Origin: Asparagus officinalis
Taxonomy: Eukaryota; Streptophyta; Magnoliopsida; Asparagales; Asparagaceae
Assembly (NCBI RefSeq): GCF_001876935.1
Contig: NC_033803.1
Span: 23,681,729-23,745,728, forward strand
DNA: 64,000 nt
Reading direction: 5' to 3'
The notes under the pieces were generated by a model. That model was not told where the DNA came from. It saw only the letters and a list, made by a program, of their open reading frames with translations, and searched no databases. The position numbers and the translations under genes were made by a program. This document shows, piece after piece, positions 22,624 to 33,662 of the stretch; position 1 is the stretch's first letter, and every line of letters begins with the position of its first letter.

Positions 22624-25600
22624 TTAAGTCTCAGGACCCATCAGCTTAATCGATGCGAGCCGAGACTTAACGTCTGCAAGCCTCTTTTCACGAGCGGCTT
22701 TCACCGTTGCTATAGCTTCTCTTCTAAGCTCTACTTCGTCAGGCATCGCAGCAACGACTTCTTTCTAGATCTCTTCAAGAACTTGCAACTCATTGCAGTA
22801 ATTGGTGAAAATTTCAATACTCCTGAGATGGAGCTCCTTCACAGCCACCTCTTCCACGGCCAACTGAGCCTTCTTTTGAGCCAACTCCACTTCTAGTTGA
22901 GTGATGACTTCTTGAGTTATGCATGTAGCAGTAACGAAATCGGCCACCTCAACTTGCATTTGATTGTGCTGCTCTTTCAGAGCTGCAACATATGTCTTTC
23001 TCTCAGACAAGTTCTTCTGAAGGGCCTCTCGCTGAGGTGTCCTTGTAGCTTGGATGCTAGCAAAAGTTTGTTCTGTCTCTGCCTCTAAGTCAACGTGCTC
23101 AAAGTCCTTTAGAGCTTTCAAATCCATCTCCATGTTAGAGATACCCTCTGTCTAGCGTTTGATCCAGTGGGTGTCGCCCAAACACTTGATATTGTTTAGG
23201 CAGCTCATTAAAAAGGGCTTGAAGGTCTCAAAAGTACCTTGCCCAACATCAACAAAGCTAATGGTGTATTTCATCATGCCTTCCAACTGCTCAACAAATC
23301 CCTTTAATAAATCTGGACTTAGAGAAGTAGCTGGTGAGGGCACTAATACACCATGGGTCGCAGGACTTTGTGACCTTGTTTGAGTGGATTCAATATCAGC
23401 CTTCTCTTCTAGAACCTCACCAAGAGCCACCCTCGAAAAGGGTTATATCATTGGAATGGATGACTCCTCCTCTTCTTCATCTATATGCACAACATGTGTA
23501 GATTTAAAAGCATCATGCATAAGCTTTGCCCCATGTTGAGCTTTAGAAGTTGGAGGCTTAGCTGACAACTTTTGACGAGCCTGCTTCTCATAACAGTGTG
23601 ATTCTTCTGCCGTTAGGGCTCATTTCCCTGCTGCCCTCTTTCATGGGTTCCAACTGCTTTAACCTCTTCTCGGACTTCTTCTGCTTCAGCTGCCACTTAC
23701 TCACAATATAAATACTCGTCAATCCCCTAGACGAGTCATTCTAGAACTCTTCCTGGATTCATACATCTCTCTGATCTCCTTCAAACAAGATGTGTATATC
23801 CTGTACTCCGAAATATGAGAAGCTTCATAATACCTATTGCAAAAATCCAGAACAGTGTAAGAGTTGGGCATCTTGAAGGGCAGCTTAAATCTCTCTCTGG
23901 TATAACCAACTATCAAATAATACCAAGCTCGGGCTCCTTCACATAAGTTACTAATGAGGGCGAGCTTTGGTTTAGGATTGCCAACATACAACTGGTCGTA
24001 TCCAAATTGCCAGGCGAATCGAAAGGCTTGGTAGGGCTTGATAATACACTGCTCTCCCTACCAAAAGATCAGATAACCCACCCTAATAGTGATGAGCCAT
24101 CGAAAAATGCCTCCATTCAAAATTGTGAAGGCATTGGGACCCATTACGTCTTCATATATTTTACCTTGTTCAACATTCTCAAACTCAGGCAAACAACAGA
24201 AAATATGGTAGTTGAGATCTTTTGATAAGATTTGTCGAGCCAGGACTATATACAAGCTCTCCCATTTTGCCGCCTCAAGGCTCTGTACGAACAGAATGAA
24301 AGATCCATTGTATAGAGAACCTCCCGTCATCAATGAAGGGGAGTGCATGACAAACCATGCCACCAAATAGGTATACGACACTGGTACATGAGGTTGGGGA
24401 GTCTTCAAAATCTTATTCTTAGCAGGACCAATCTCCCTAACCTGGTAGAATTCAAAAATTAACTTCCGTAGGCCGCTCTGTAAGCAACACACCATAGCGA
24501 AGAGGAGATTTACTGGCTTCCCATGGGCCAAAAGAACTGCTGGATACACTACCTCAGCCATGATGGATTTGATAGGCTTTGTAGGTACCACGCATCGCTT
24601 CAGCCACAACATCAAAAAGCCCGCAAATAGGGCCATGTCAGAAATTGGAACCTGAGCTTGATAATGAAAACTATCAAACTCAGTGGAAGGTGGAAAAATG
24701 TCCTCCTGGACTTCATTGATGTAGCAGGCATTGGTAGCATTAAAATGAGCCTTAATGCTCTTGAGAGAGCTCGCAGCAAGATGGGTCACTGCCACATCTT
24801 TTCGATGCAGGTTCTGGAACAAGTACTCCGCCCAAGACGCCTACTTGATGCCCCCTCCTCTCAGCCTAGTCAACTGAGCACAAATATGGAAGTGACACAT
24901 CACTTCCCAAAAGGTTGCATAAATATCGGGATGTGCTACTCTTAAGATTGAGAGCTCTTCATTCCCTGGGATGAACTCTTCATATGGCATCTCCCCGAAG
25001 GGCAAACAAGATACCTCATACATTTCATGGAGAGCGAAGCCCAGCTCCCCAATAGGTGTGAAGAACATGCAAGTCTCTGAATTGTATTGTTCCAGCATAG
25101 CGAAGAAGTTGTAATGGCTCTGTATGATCCCGTATCGGGTATCTAACACTAGAGTCCTAAGACCAGATTGGGTAAGTGGCTCTCTCAGGTCCTCCAGAAC
25201 GAAATTTACCAGACGAGCCCACCATCTCCCGTCCGCAGAGTATATCCATCCGGCTTGGACTACAAATTCGCCCTAAACAGCAATAAATTGATGGACAAAA
25301 ATGTTTGCTGGGATGGCTCCCTCAAGAATTGGATCTTTCTTTTGAACCCTACCGGGCCTCAGAGCCATCACTTGATGATTATGTTCTACAAGATGGACAC
25401 TTTGATGTATGTAGGTCCCAAGATATACGTTTTCCTTCCCTTTGACAATGTCCCAATCCACACGTCATCCGAAGGAGATGCTCTGGAAATATGAGGGTGG
25501 ATACATCCGCTCCATGGTCGGCAAAAAGAAAAAAGGTTGTTGACCTTCCACAGTATTTTGAAGTCCTCAGCATACATGATCTTGGTGTCGATTTTGACAC

Positions 25601-25829
25601 GATCCCCAAAGAGTAACGCTGACTTCTCAAGTTTCTGACAGTCTACCGTCTCAAGATGTGCATTAGTGATGAGGGCCCGAATAGTCGATGGTCTTGTGAA
25701 CTGGATTGTTAACGTTCACTCCATGTTCTCGCCTTCAAATAGCAGAAGTTCTCAGTGCAAACCGAAAGTCACACTATCATACATACCTCCTTTATATTCG
25801 AAATGATGCTGGAAGGAGAGAATAGCGTA

Positions 25830-26270
25830 CTGCGAAGGAAAAAGATAACAGTTAGTATCTAAAAGCAGATGAGCTAAAAACAAGTCTTAAAGACTTAGAA
25901 AGAAAAACGTGAAGGTCAACCTCGCATTTTAACTTCAAAACACAAGGGTCACCCTTGCATTTCAAAATCAAAACACGAGGGTTAGACCCGCGTTCTAATT
26001 TTAAAACACGAGGGTCATACCCGAGTCTCAAAATAAAAACATGAGGGTCAGTCCCGCGTTCTCATTACAAAACGCAAAGGTCGTCCCTACGTCTCAAAAT
26101 CAAAACGTGAGGGTTAGACCTATGTTCCAATTTCAAAATGCAAAGGTTGACCACACATTTTAAAATCAAAACATGAGGATTTATCCCCGTGTTCTAATGG
26201 CAAAATACGAGTCTCGCTCATTGTTTACAACCCAAAACTTGTCGAAACAAGTTTGAAAATCCAAACTTAC
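25830..26270 (-). other. Spliceosomal intron of the antisense gene
   Basis: On minus the donor is ATG|GTAAGT (GT at 26270-26269). The branch-point motif TACTAAC is at 25857-25851, and the acceptor TTTTTCCTTCGCAG| ends at 25830. The branch A lies 22 nt from the acceptor. The downstream exon stays open across the junction in one frame (ATG|TAC). Most of the intron is GCG hairpin repeat. Confidence 0.7.
25905..26235. repeat. GCG hairpin minisatellite, tract 3 (antisense intron)
   Basis: About ten units of ~32 bp follow the pattern AAAACACGAGGGTCA...CCCGCGTTC, separated by TCAAAATC or CTAATTTT spacers. They are more diverged than in tract 4. All lie within the predicted intron. Confidence 0.8.
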
Positions 26271-26310
26271 CATGGTGAAGAGGGATTTGTGGCAGCGGAG
26301 TGGCCGCTTG

Positions 26311-26320
26311 NNNNNNNNNN
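26311..26320. other. Assembly gap (10 N)
   Basis: Ten N fall in exon 1 of the antisense gene, between GC-rich flanks that are partly complementary (GGCCGCTTG and GCCGGTGGCC). The true length is unknown. Confidence 1.
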
Positions 26321-26401
26321 GCCGGTGGCCTTAGCCGACGACACGCTTGAAGTTGCCTTGGCGACCTTCCTGGGCTTGAAAGTGAGTTTCATGAACCCCA
26401 T

Positions 26402-26560
26402 TGATGGTGATCGGTAGTTAAAAACTTATGGTTTTGAGAAGAAAAGATCGCTAAAGATCTTGAAGAAATGAGAAGTCTCGTTCAAGAGTTGAGACGAACA
26501 TGAAAAGTGTCGGGTGACTCTTGATTTGACCTACATCGGTCTATTTATAGGGCAGCCAGA
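26402..26560 (-). promoter_or_regulatory. Core promoter and leader of the antisense gene
   Basis: On minus a TATA box, CTATAAATAG (26541-26550), lies about 140 bp upstream of the ATG at 26401. The leader between them is CT/A-rich, without an upstream ATG in a strong context. The position ahead of an intron-bearing frame argues for a dedicated pol II promoter. It might instead be an LTR-type TATA in reverse. Confidence 0.5.
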
Positions 26561-26604
26561 TCAATACGAGATTCTAGGCAAGAATCCCACCCAAACATGA
26601 TCTT

Positions 26605-27000
26605 CGTGTTTCAAGTTAAGTCGGTTCGAATTCCAAACGTGAGACTTAACTCTACATTTCAAATTCTAAAACGCGAAGCTCACTTCCGCGTTTCAAATTC
26701 TAAACACGAAGTTCACCTCCGCGTTCCAAGTTTAAAACGCGAGGCTTACCTCCGTGTTTCAGATTCTAAACGCAAAGTTCACCTTTGCGTTTCAAGTTCT
26801 AAACGCGAAGTTCACGCTCGCGTTTCAAACTTCAAGCACAGAGGTCACCTTTGCATTCTAAAACTTCAAAATTTTAGGTTCACCCCCACGTTTCAAGCTT
26901 CAAACACAAATTTTGCCCTCGCGTTTCAAAGACAAACGCAAGAGATCACCTCTGCGTTTCCAATTACATACGCAAGGCTCACTACCATGTTTCAAAAGTA
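26605..27000. repeat. GCG hairpin minisatellite, tract 4 (upstream of antisense promoter)
   Basis: About 12 units of ~33 bp. Two show perfect inverted arms with different sequence: AAACGCAAA/TTTGCGTTT at 26768-26792 and AAACGCGA/TCGCGTTT at 26801-26825. Other units carry AAACGCGAGG/CTCCGTGTTT and similar imperfect pairs. Confidence 0.85.
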
Positions 27001-27211
27001 GGAATATGACGCTTGCTCCCATGTGAGTTTTGCATGACAAACCCCTTTGACAAAGTGTTGATATGTCTAATAGAACACCTCTATCAACTATAAAATCCAC
27101 AAAATGTCGTCAAGTCAACATTACACTTCTGATGACTAAACTCCCCTCAGAGTTCAAATCTAGCTTGCCTTATTTTTTTAATATGGTAAGCTTCTCTGAT
27201 GATAAAATCAA

Positions 27212-27980
27212 CTTATCGACTCTCTCCAGTAGAGCGATAAGTCCTCAAAAATCCTGTCAAGTTAATATTACACCTCTGGCATTCAACTTATCAATCCTCT
27301 TCAATAGGATGATAAGTCCACAAAGTTGCTCAAATCGTAACAAACTTCTATCAAATTAATATCATACCTCTGACACAATCAACTTATCAATCCTCTTCAA
27401 TAGGATGATAAATCTATAAAATTGCTCAAATCGTAATAAACTCCTGTCAAGTTAATATTACACCTATGACAATTAACTTATCGACTCTCTTTAATAGAGC
27501 GATAAGTCCACACAATCTTTTTTAAATCACAAGTACATAATTTTGTTAAATTAACACCATACCTCTGACAAAATCAACTTATAGACTCTCTTCAATAGAG
27601 CGATAGGTCCTTAAAATCTTGTTCAAATCATAAATACACAATTTTGTTAAGTTAACACCATACCTCTGACAAAATTAACTTATTAACTCTATTTAATAGA
27701 GCGATAGATCCTCAAAATATTATTCATATCATAAGTACATGATTTCGTTAAGTTAATATCACACCTCCAACAAAATTAACTTATCGACTCTCTTCAATAG
27801 AGTAATGGGTCCTCAAATTCTTGTTCAAATCATAAGTATACAATCTTGTTAAGTTAACATTATACCTCTAACAAAATTAACTTATCAATCCTCTCCAATA
27901 GGATGATAGGTCCACAAATTTCTGTTATGTTAACAATACACCTACAACAGTTAAAACCTGCTAATTCTTTTTCAACAGAA
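27212..27980. repeat. ~100-bp tandem array with covarying hairpins
   Basis: Eight units start at 27212, 27287, 27383, 27477, 27578, 27679, 27780 and 27881 (the last four intervals are 101 bp each). Each begins with a ~30-nt hairpin, CTTATC...GATAAG, in two versions: CTTATCGACTCT paired with AGAGCGATAAG, and CTTATCAATCCT paired with AGGATGATAAG. Between hairpins run GTTAAGTTAACACCATACCT-type words. Confidence 0.9.
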
Positions 27981-28249
27981 TAACAAGTGTTCAAGACAAC
28001 AAAAAATCCCCAGCAGATTAAAAATTTTCTAGAATTATTCTAAGTGAGAATAAAGAAAATTTTTGAATCTTACTTTAAGTAAGAATTCATGGTAAGTTAA
28101 TATTACACCTCCGGCATATTCAATTATTTTTCATAACACCGGAGAGAAACAATGGAAGACCAAAACCATATCACTTTTTATTCAAAATATTAAAGAGTGA
28201 TATAAGATTGTTTTGTTCTTATCAAAAGAACGATACAAAATCAAGTTTG

Positions 28250-29496
28250 CGGGTCTATCAGTTTGATAGATGCGAGCCGGGACTTAACATTCGAAAGTTT
28301 TTTCTTATGAGCAGCTCATACTGTCGCTGTATCTTCTCTCCAGAGTCATCCTCGTTCGGCACCACATGAACAGCCTCCTTCTTGGCCTCCTCTAGAATTT
28401 GCATATCTTTGCAATAGTTTTCAAATATTTCTACATTTTTTAGAGTGGGGCCTTTCACGAGTGCTTCTTCCTGAGCAAGCTGAGTTTCCTTCTGAGCCAG
28501 AGTTACCTTTAATTGCATGATCACTTCTCGAGTGGTCTGCATGGCAATGGTCAAAGCGGCTAGCTCAGCTTGTGCTCGGTCACACTGATTATTCAAAGAT
28601 CCAATATGAACCTCCCTCACAGCCAAATTCTTCTGAATGACTTCCTGCCAACATGTTGTTTTATCTTTGAGTCGATTCAATTCGAGCCTCGAGATCAATG
28701 CGTTCAAGGTCGTGCAATGCTTTTAGGTCCTCTTCTAATTGAGAAATGCCCTCCGAACAACGTTCGATGCACTGAGCATCACCTAAACATCTGATGCTGC
28801 TTAGACAATTTGTTAAGAAGGGCCTGAAAGACTCAAAAGTTCCCTGACCAACACTGACAACCACAACGGACTGCTCCATCATACTCTCTAACTGCCCTTA
28901 AAATATGGAGCAAGTTGGGAACAACTACCAGGCTTAGAGAAGCAACAGGAGATGACTCTAAAGCACCCGAAGTCATAGAGCTTGGGAGATTCGTAGGTGA
29001 TTTTGCTTGAACTGAGCTTGAAACACCTGTAGCCTGCACGTGTTTCAAGGAAATCACAAGAGGCTGTCACTTGCCCAAGAGAAAGCTACTCCGGTGGGGG
29101 AGTTGTTGCTCTAGTCTCCTCAACTGCCGGAGTCGGGGATCTTGCATATGAAAAATGTTAGAATGTAGGAGAAAATTTTATGGAAATTCAAAATGGACAA
29201 TACCTACATGCAGAAGAAATAGCAGTATAAGTCGACGCTTTGTCAGAAGTAAATAGTGGTGGATCATCCCAAATAGCATCGTCATCCAAAGAGGTATCAT
29301 ATGATAATTGCTCGTCATCTTCTGCTGTAGAAAGTTGTGGCGAGCTTACGACAGCAGTTTACTTAAGAACTAGTCCTATTGTTAGACTAGGCCACATAGC
29401 TCTCATTATTGGCATCAGCGTTGAAGCAGAAGGAGACTGATTTCCACCAAGCTTTTCGAATTCAGCCATTGCAGACTCTCCTGCAGGAGGCCTAAC
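28250..29496 (-). pseudogene. 3' part of antisense gene, Tat copy C
   Basis: Homologous to the C-terminal part of the antisense gene of Tat A. The coiled-coil segment at 28707-28258 (ERLE/QAELAALTIAM...LAQKETQLAQEEALVK) parallels LEVELAQKKAQLAVEE of A, and 28882-28661 gives VGQGTFESFRPFLTNCLSSIRCLGDAQ, parallel to the VGQGTFETFKPF of A. A possible small intron lies at 29203-29141 (donor AG|GTATTG, CTAAC, acceptor GCAAG). The 5' part is missing because a gypsy LTR was joined at 29497. Confidence 0.6.
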
Positions 29497-30489
29497 TGTA
29501 AAACCCCGTAAATTTTGGAAAATAGTATGAATTATATTGATAAATGAGCTCTAATTATAATGAATATTATTTATGGATGAATGATTATCCTAACAATTCA
29601 TTTTAGATCAATTAAGAGTATATATGAGAGTATACAAAGGTTAAACATGCACAAATAAGAAATCTGGAAAAATGACCCGTTATGAGTATATATGCATTAC
29701 ACACCGACATAATTCGAATTTGGAAATACTCAAAAGACAAAAGTTTTAGGTATATTCAATAGCTTTCCAACGCATCTTAAATCACCATATTTAGAGGTCA
29801 GACTTGAAAGTTACAGCCAAAATACCAAAGACTATTTGCCTAGTCTGACTAGGTTTCTTGTTTCGGGTTTGGGCTATTTTACATGTTTACACATAAAAAA
29901 CATATCTTTTTATCAGTATTCCAAACCCTAGCAGCCCCTCTTCCTCTATCTCAAACCCTAATCATAATTTGTGAGATTTGGGAGAGTTCTTGAGGCGTTT
30001 ATCGAGAGGAAGGTGGGATTTTGCGGTGAAGAAGGATCTTACACGCACGTGTTTAGGAGTTCAACATGACGTTTGAGGTAAGATAATCTTCCTCCAAACC
30101 TCTCCCAATAGTTAATTCAAGATTTAATATGTTTAATTGATGAATCTCATGTTTAAGCTTAACCCGATGTTTTAAAATCTTAGTTTATGATGTAAATCTC
30201 TAAACCAAAGTGAAAATCTGTAGTTTTAGTTGCTGTTTATATTAGTTTGATGATTATGATCATTAGGGATATATTTAATTTCATTTTTAACTTGTTAATC
30301 ATGCTTAAATCATGTTTAAATCCTAATTTAATAATTATTTGAGTTTTTTTTCTAATTAAAGAGGTCTAAACCATAGGTTGATAATACCTAAGTGATGTGA
30401 GCATGTTTAAAAGAATTTATCTCTGTTCAATATTTAGAATTTATCATGTTTACTTAACCATATTTATAAATTAGGTTATTTGAGAAAAT

Positions 30490-30563
30490 TTGATTAATTA
30501 GGATGTTAAACCCTAATTAGTTTAATTTGATTAATTAGGATGTTAAACCCTAATTAGTTTAAT
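30490..30563. repeat. 37-bp tandem duplication in LTR
   Basis: Two nearly identical copies of a unit containing GATTAATTAGG and TAAACCCTAATTAG. The TAAACCCTA word looks telomere-like but is a single hit per unit, so this is not a telomeric array. Confidence 0.75.
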
Positions 30564-31217
30564 TCAAGTGTTTATATCATGATGAGTTAATTCGTATTAA
30601 GTAATTATGAAAGATTTAATCTTGTTATATGCCTCATGTTGATAAAAAAAAGTTTTTAAATAAAGTTACAAAATTCAAAACATCAAAAACCTGAACTTGT
30701 GTTTTCCTCTCTAGCCGGTCAATCGACCAAGACTAGCCAGCCGATCGGTGAGGCCCTGAGCGTGCACATTGTGTGCACGGTTGCTTTCGGTCAACCGACG
30801 CCCTAAGGGCGGTTGAGCGACATGCGTTCTCTTTGTTTTTGAGTGGTTGTTTTTACATCGTTTGACCGTGAGTGCGGGGTTCGAACCACACGATAACACA
30901 CATACAATCATGAGCATACATGAATAGTGTTGTAGTACACACACATATATCCTGGAGAGGATTATTACAGGTATTGTTTTCAACCACACTTGGGATATGG
31001 GTTATTTAAATATTATATACATGTATGAATATCATTGATGAGCACTGCTCAGTACTACTTGGGATAGTGTGTTGATATACCATTAGTACAGGCCATTGAG
31101 TTGGGTTTTAGAATGCTTGATCTAGTAATCCGTCCAGCACGTAGATGCGATGAGGCTTGTGAGCCGTATACCTAGGATGCCTTGACTTGGTAGTCAGTCT
31201 CGCACATTAATGCGATG

Positions 31218-31673
31218 AGACTAATGAGCCGTGTACACTATTAGGATGCCGATTTGATAGTCCGTCCCACATGATAATGCGATGAATTATAAACTTTATA
31301 AGGATTTGCATTGTGATAATTATCTGATAGCCTGAGTCTTGGTGGATGCCATTATGAACATGACTCATCGTTGAGTTATATATGACCGAGGTACTTTACT
31401 CTTATGGGTACGCAGGATTATATACTGTTGTTTATATTATCTTCCAGACTAATGAGCCGTGTACACTATTAGGATGCCGATTTGATAGTCCGTCCCGCAT
31501 GATAATGCGATGAATTATAAACTTTATAAGGATTTGTATTGTGATAATTATCTGATAGCCTGAGTCTTGGTGGATGCCATTATGAACATGACTCATCGCT
31601 GAGTTATATATGACCGATGTACTTTACTCTTGTGGGTACGCATGATTATATACTGTTGTTTATATTATCTTCC
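31218..31673. repeat. 228-bp tandem duplication in LTR
   Basis: Two adjacent copies begin AGACTAATGAGCCGTGTACA at 31218 and 31446 and differ at only a handful of positions. They lie within the LTR, downstream of related GATGCC...AGTCCGTCCC words that also occur once at about 31110-31170. Confidence 0.85.
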
Positions 31674-32623
31674 AATGGATAGTGAAAGATATTTTTGGTC
31701 CGATATTGTGATGACTTTACTTCCTTGTATTGCTTTCCTTTATTCCTAGTTTGGAATTGATAATTAGCAATTCACAATTTGATACATATGATATATACAT
31801 GAGGGTTTTTTTATTTGGATTATTTGGCTCAACATACCAGTTTCATTTTGTGAGTTTCTAATTATTAATTCTATTTAGATTGTTTATTCTTAGTTTGGTA
31901 TTGCTATTTAGTTATTTATAATTTGAGACATATGATATATACATGAGGGTTTCCTTGTTTAGATTATTTCGCTTGACGTACTACGTCTTGTGTTATAGGT
32001 TTCTAAATATTAATTCTATTTAGATACATGGTAAAAGATCTAGGTAGACTATGCTTAATAGATAGAGCCTTCATCACATCTAGTAGCTCTTCCCTTAGGG
32101 GCGGTTGGAGATGATCTTTCTATAATGCTCTGACGCTCTTGTTATTTCTCTTTTTATTTTTCAATTCCTTTCAGGCTGCAGCTCAGAGTTCCGGAGAGCC
32201 ACAGGATGACGGACTTCCAGCATGTCGCCGTCATATATTTTTAGTAGATGAGACTCCACCATAGTTGATATTTTCTTTCGGACATTTAGAGTTTTGTATT
32301 TTATCTTGTACAGGCTGTGTGTCTTAGTTTATTTTTAGTTGACTCATATTGAGATACTTCACATTTATTTCAGACTTTAGTTGTATTCAGTTTATTCAGC
32401 TGAGGCATGATTATATTTATTAGATATCTCTTTCTACATCATGTCTAATGCATTTATTTCCCTTATTTTGCCTGTTTTGTACCTACACTTGTTATTGATT
32501 CTACTAGAGAGATATAACTCTGATGGTAAAACGTGTTGTTACACAGTGTGGGTGCATGACATGTTTGACATCTCTGGGTTCACCTTAGACTGCAACCATG
32601 TGTGAAAATAGGGGCGTCAAAGT

Positions 32624-32635
32624 TGGTATCAGAGC
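32624..32635 (+). other. Primer-binding site (initiator Met tRNA)
   Basis: TGGTATCAGAGC, complementary to the 3' end of plant initiator tRNA-Met, lies 4 bp after the LTR's CA end. It starts minus-strand DNA synthesis. Confidence 0.9.
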
Positions 32636-32921
32636 TCTAGTTTTAGCATCCTTAGGATTATCTTGTGTCGAGTCGTGGAGCTAAAATAGAGTTTCTTAGA
32701 ATTCATGTATAGAGTCTGTTAGGAATTCCTTGAATGAGTGAGGACGTATTACGTATATCTCAAAAATTTCAAAAAAAATTTATGACAACTATTTTACTTT
32801 GATTATAAAGTATTTGCGTGAAAGATATGTGATACATATTTCTTATTGTTATGAGTTATATTTATGCCTTTTGCTGAGGTCTCATTGATGTGTCTTATAA
32901 ACTCTCTTCCTAAAATGTATA

Positions 32922-33662
32922 GATGGTCGGACGGGATGTGGACGGAGTGGATCCCATACACAGAGAGTTAGGCAGGATGAGCAAGAGCATGAGTAGTAGC
33001 AGGCTCCACCCGAGCAGCAGCAGGCTCTACCTGAGCCACATCAGGCTCTACAGTATATGACTGACCTCATGGCCCCTATAGCAGCTAGGCTAGCAGCGAT
33101 CGAGGAGCAAGTGGTAAACCAGATCCCACCAGTAGCACCACCACTTGTAGTACCATCACTAGTGACTCTAGCTATACTTATCGTAGAGGAGTCCCCAGAG
33201 AGTACACCAGGAGTTACACTATCACCAGTTGCTGACAGAGTCGTAAAGCAAGAGACTTGGCTCTGTCTAGTTGAGCGTTACTAGAAGATGAGGGCACCGA
33301 AATTGCAGGGATCATTAGACTCACTAGTAGCCCATAAGTGGAATGAAGACGTGGGGAATATTCTCGATCTACTTAACATTGATTTAGTGCAGAAGCAGAG
33401 ATTGGCAGCTTTTAGCCTTAAGGGTGATGCCGGAGGATGGTATAGGCTTCAATTCACCCCAGAATACCAGATGGTACTCACTTAGGAAGATTTTGTTTAC
33501 TTTTTCGACGAGCAGTACATCTCTTCTGCGGCAAGGGCCGAGAAAGAGGTAGAGCTATCCAGACTGGAGCAGGGAGACATGATCGTAGCTGACTATGAGA
33601 GCATATTTATGAGTTTACTTCGCTTCACGGGCATGTAACAGACCGAAGAGCGCCAGTCTCCC
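32922..33662 (+). pseudogene. Gypsy gag pseudogene, truncated
   Basis: From ATG 32922, frameshifts and a stop (32984) lead into a Gln/Pro/Ala-rich stretch, then MTDLMAPIAARLAAIEEQ (33057). The retrotransposon gag domain follows at 33288-33640, with LQGSLDSLVAHKWNEDVGNI, FSLKGDAGGWYRL and the closing EVELSRLEQGDM motif. Stops at 33282, 33483 and 33636 interrupt it. It is cut off in mid-domain by the join to Tat B. Confidence 0.75.

Larger units (their letters stand above)
22624..26401 (-). pseudogene. Antisense plant-mobile-domain-type gene of Tat A
   Basis: Read on minus: ATG at 26399-26401, exon 1 to 26271, a 441-nt intron, then exon 2 from 25829 to a stop at 22624-22626. Exon 2 is about 1,000 codons if repaired. 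It begins YAILSFQHHFEYKGG and continues through ETCMFFTPIGELGFALHEMY, MPYEEFIPGNEEL and HICAQLTRLRGGG (25149-24841), a long open part (24822-24058), and GARAWYYLIVGYTRERF (near 23930). It ends in a coiled-coil tail rich in Glu, Lys and Gln (23133-22640). The middle resembles the plant mobile domain (aminotransferase-like) family, which is known in plants both as host genes and inside transposons. Stops at codons where Trp or Gln is expected (for example 25726, 22765) and several frameshifts make this copy inactive. Function in the element's life cycle is unknown. Confidence 0.65.
13929..27000 (+). mobile_element. Ty3/gypsy Tat-lineage retrotransposon A, degraded
   Basis: Domains in order on + are LTR end, primer site, gag, protease, reverse transcriptase, RNase H, a second archaeal-type RNase H, and integrase. 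They are followed by an antisense gene. A second RNase H and extra antisense frames between pol and the 3' LTR are known marks of the Tat/Ogre clade. The 5' LTR is split by the 3004-13928 array. No clear 3' LTR was found, and the right limit is set where sequence of another Tat tail begins. Frameshifts near 19340, 19870, 20430 and 21355 and many stops make it non-autonomous. Confidence 0.8.
27001..29496 (+). mobile_element. Tail of another Tat copy (C)
   Basis: From about 27060 the sequence matches the pol-side spacer of Tat A (22360-22620), but with the tandem array expanded. It is followed by the 3' end of the antisense gene in the same relative orientation. It stops abruptly where a foreign LTR begins at 29497. 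Whether this is a separate element or an internal duplication of A cannot be decided here. Confidence 0.6.
29497..32619 (+). repeat. 3.1-kb LTR of truncated gypsy element
   Basis: It runs from TGTAAAACCC to GGGGCGTCA, with the primer site 4 bp further. It contains a 37-bp tandem duplication at 30490-30563, CGGTCAACCGAC/CCGGTCAATCGACC words near 30716-30800, and a 228-bp tandem duplication at 31218-31673. No second copy lies in the window. Confidence 0.7.
29497..33662 (+). mobile_element. Truncated gypsy element: LTR plus partial gag
   Basis: An LTR beginning TGTAAAACCCCG, a Met-type primer site and a gag domain are present. The sequence then switches without transition to Tat gag at about 33663. 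No target duplication is visible, so the right part was removed by deletion or recombination. LTR size and gag type fit the chromodomain-bearing Tekay/Del group, but no chromodomain is left to prove it. Confidence 0.7.

Noticed and set aside
26541..26550. TATA box read as the promoter of a Tat 3' LTR
   Set aside because: On the + strand it is followed by no LTR-like end or primer site; on minus it precedes an ATG and a good intron. Kept as antisense promoter with moderate confidence.
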